The notes under the pieces were generated by a model that saw nothing but the letters and a program-made list of their open reading frames with translations, did no database searches and was not told where the DNA came from. DNA of 15,867 nt from JANPPS01 sp043758105 (lineage in GTDB: Bacteria; Pseudomonadota; Alphaproteobacteria; Acetobacterales; Acetobacteraceae), in NCBI GenBank assembly GCA_043758105.1, contig JAYVOF010000058.1, positions 1-15,867 of the forward strand, written 5' to 3'. The position numbers were made by a program, and so were the translations under genes. Below are positions 15,549 to 15,867 of this stretch, piece after piece. Numbering within the stretch: the stretch's first letter is position 1; every line of letters begins with the position of its first letter.

Positions 15549-15867
15549 CGCCGTGCGTGCAGCGTGGTTTCGGCAATCCGCGCCCGGCCATCCGGTGAGA
15601 TTTGCGCCAGCGCCGACAAAAGGCCGTCGCCGAACCGGGTCGAGGATTCGGTCCAGCGCGCCTGCAACGCTTCCATCTTGAGCCGGATTTGCGCTTCGTC
15701 GAACGGGGTTTGCGCAATGCTGCGCGATAGATCGGCCCGCGCCTCATCAAGGGCCCGGCGGGACTGGCCATACCATGGACGCTCGCTGGCCAGCACGGCG
15801 CGGAACCGCCCGGCGTCTTCGGGGCCGAGGTCGCGCGCCATGCGTTCCACCGCGCCCTCGAACCCCG
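15545..15867 (-). CDS. Periplasmic heavy-metal-sensor-like protein (5' end cut by window edge)
   Basis: The last 106 residues of a protein whose frame remains open to the right edge. A GTG at 15850 is in frame but is not needed as a start, because GFEGAVERMARD continues upstream. The visible part is nearly all helix: ERMARDLGPEDAGRFRAVLASERPWYGQSRRALDEARADLSRSI, then FDEAQIRLKMEALQARWTESSTRF and ISPDGRARIAE. This all-helical pattern fits the Spy/CpxP/ZraP-like metal-resistance family (CnrX type). Such proteins are usually about 150 residues with an N-terminal membrane anchor, missing here. In the visible part there is only one histidine, near the C-terminus, and no cysteine, so metal binding is not shown. 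It overlaps the channel gene by 4 bp (ATGA) and probably regulates or supports the pump operon. A sigma factor or anti-sigma gene might lie just upstream, but none is in view. Confidence 0.7.
   Translation of the reverse strand, partial: GFEGAVERMARDLGPEDAGRFRAVLASERPWYGQSRRALDEARADLSRSIAQTPFDEAQIRLKMEALQARWTESSTRFGDGLLSALAQISPDGRARIAETTLHARR

Overview
The window is GC-rich and tightly packed. It looks like the chromosome of an alphaproteobacterium, probably Rhodospirillales/Acetobacteraceae. That placement rests on protein style, GC-rich codon use, GTG and TTG starts, a short GCG-motif secreted protein and the type of intergenic palindromic repeats; it is an inference and no database was searched. 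No tRNA, rRNA, CRISPR array, insertion sequence or phage gene was seen. No stretch longer than 300 bases lacks a gene.

Left block (1-4053, minus strand, transcribed right to left): a DEAD-box RNA helicase of the RhlE type with a long charged C-terminal tail, then glutaryl-CoA dehydrogenase (gcdH), then a class I SAM-dependent RNA methyltransferase of the RlmD/TrmA superfamily that runs off the left edge. The genes are 15 bp apart or overlap by 4 bp, so they probably form one operon. It mixes two RNA-handling enzymes with an enzyme of lysine/tryptophan/glutarate breakdown. A sigma70-like promoter candidate lies upstream of the helicase, in the short intergenic region shared with the next gene.

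Middle block (4265-6429): a divergently transcribed GH15 family glucoamylase/trehalase-like hydrolase on the plus strand. Facing it is a minus-strand 79-residue secreted protein with four cysteines in two similar halves. An inverted pair of REP-like palindromes lies between them and supplies the last codons and stop of the GH15 gene.

Right block (6485-15867, minus strand, transcribed right to left): a tripartite RND efflux operon of MdtABC type. The order is a periplasmic heavy-metal-sensor-like protein (cut by the right edge), an outer-membrane NodT-type lipoprotein channel, a membrane fusion protein, an MdtB-like pump and an MdtC-like pump. The first three genes are fused by ATGA or TGATG junctions. 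The junctions around the two pump genes instead each carry an inverted repeat element, and the two elements are from different families. Together the products would form an inner-membrane pump, a periplasmic adaptor and an outer-membrane duct that expel small molecules. The substrate cannot be read from the sequence.

I found no convincing evidence of a wholly new system. The best leads are the repeat elements placed exactly at the pump-gene junctions, the two-fold cysteine microprotein downstream of the pump operon, and the pairing of a metal-sensor-like protein with a drug-type RND pump.
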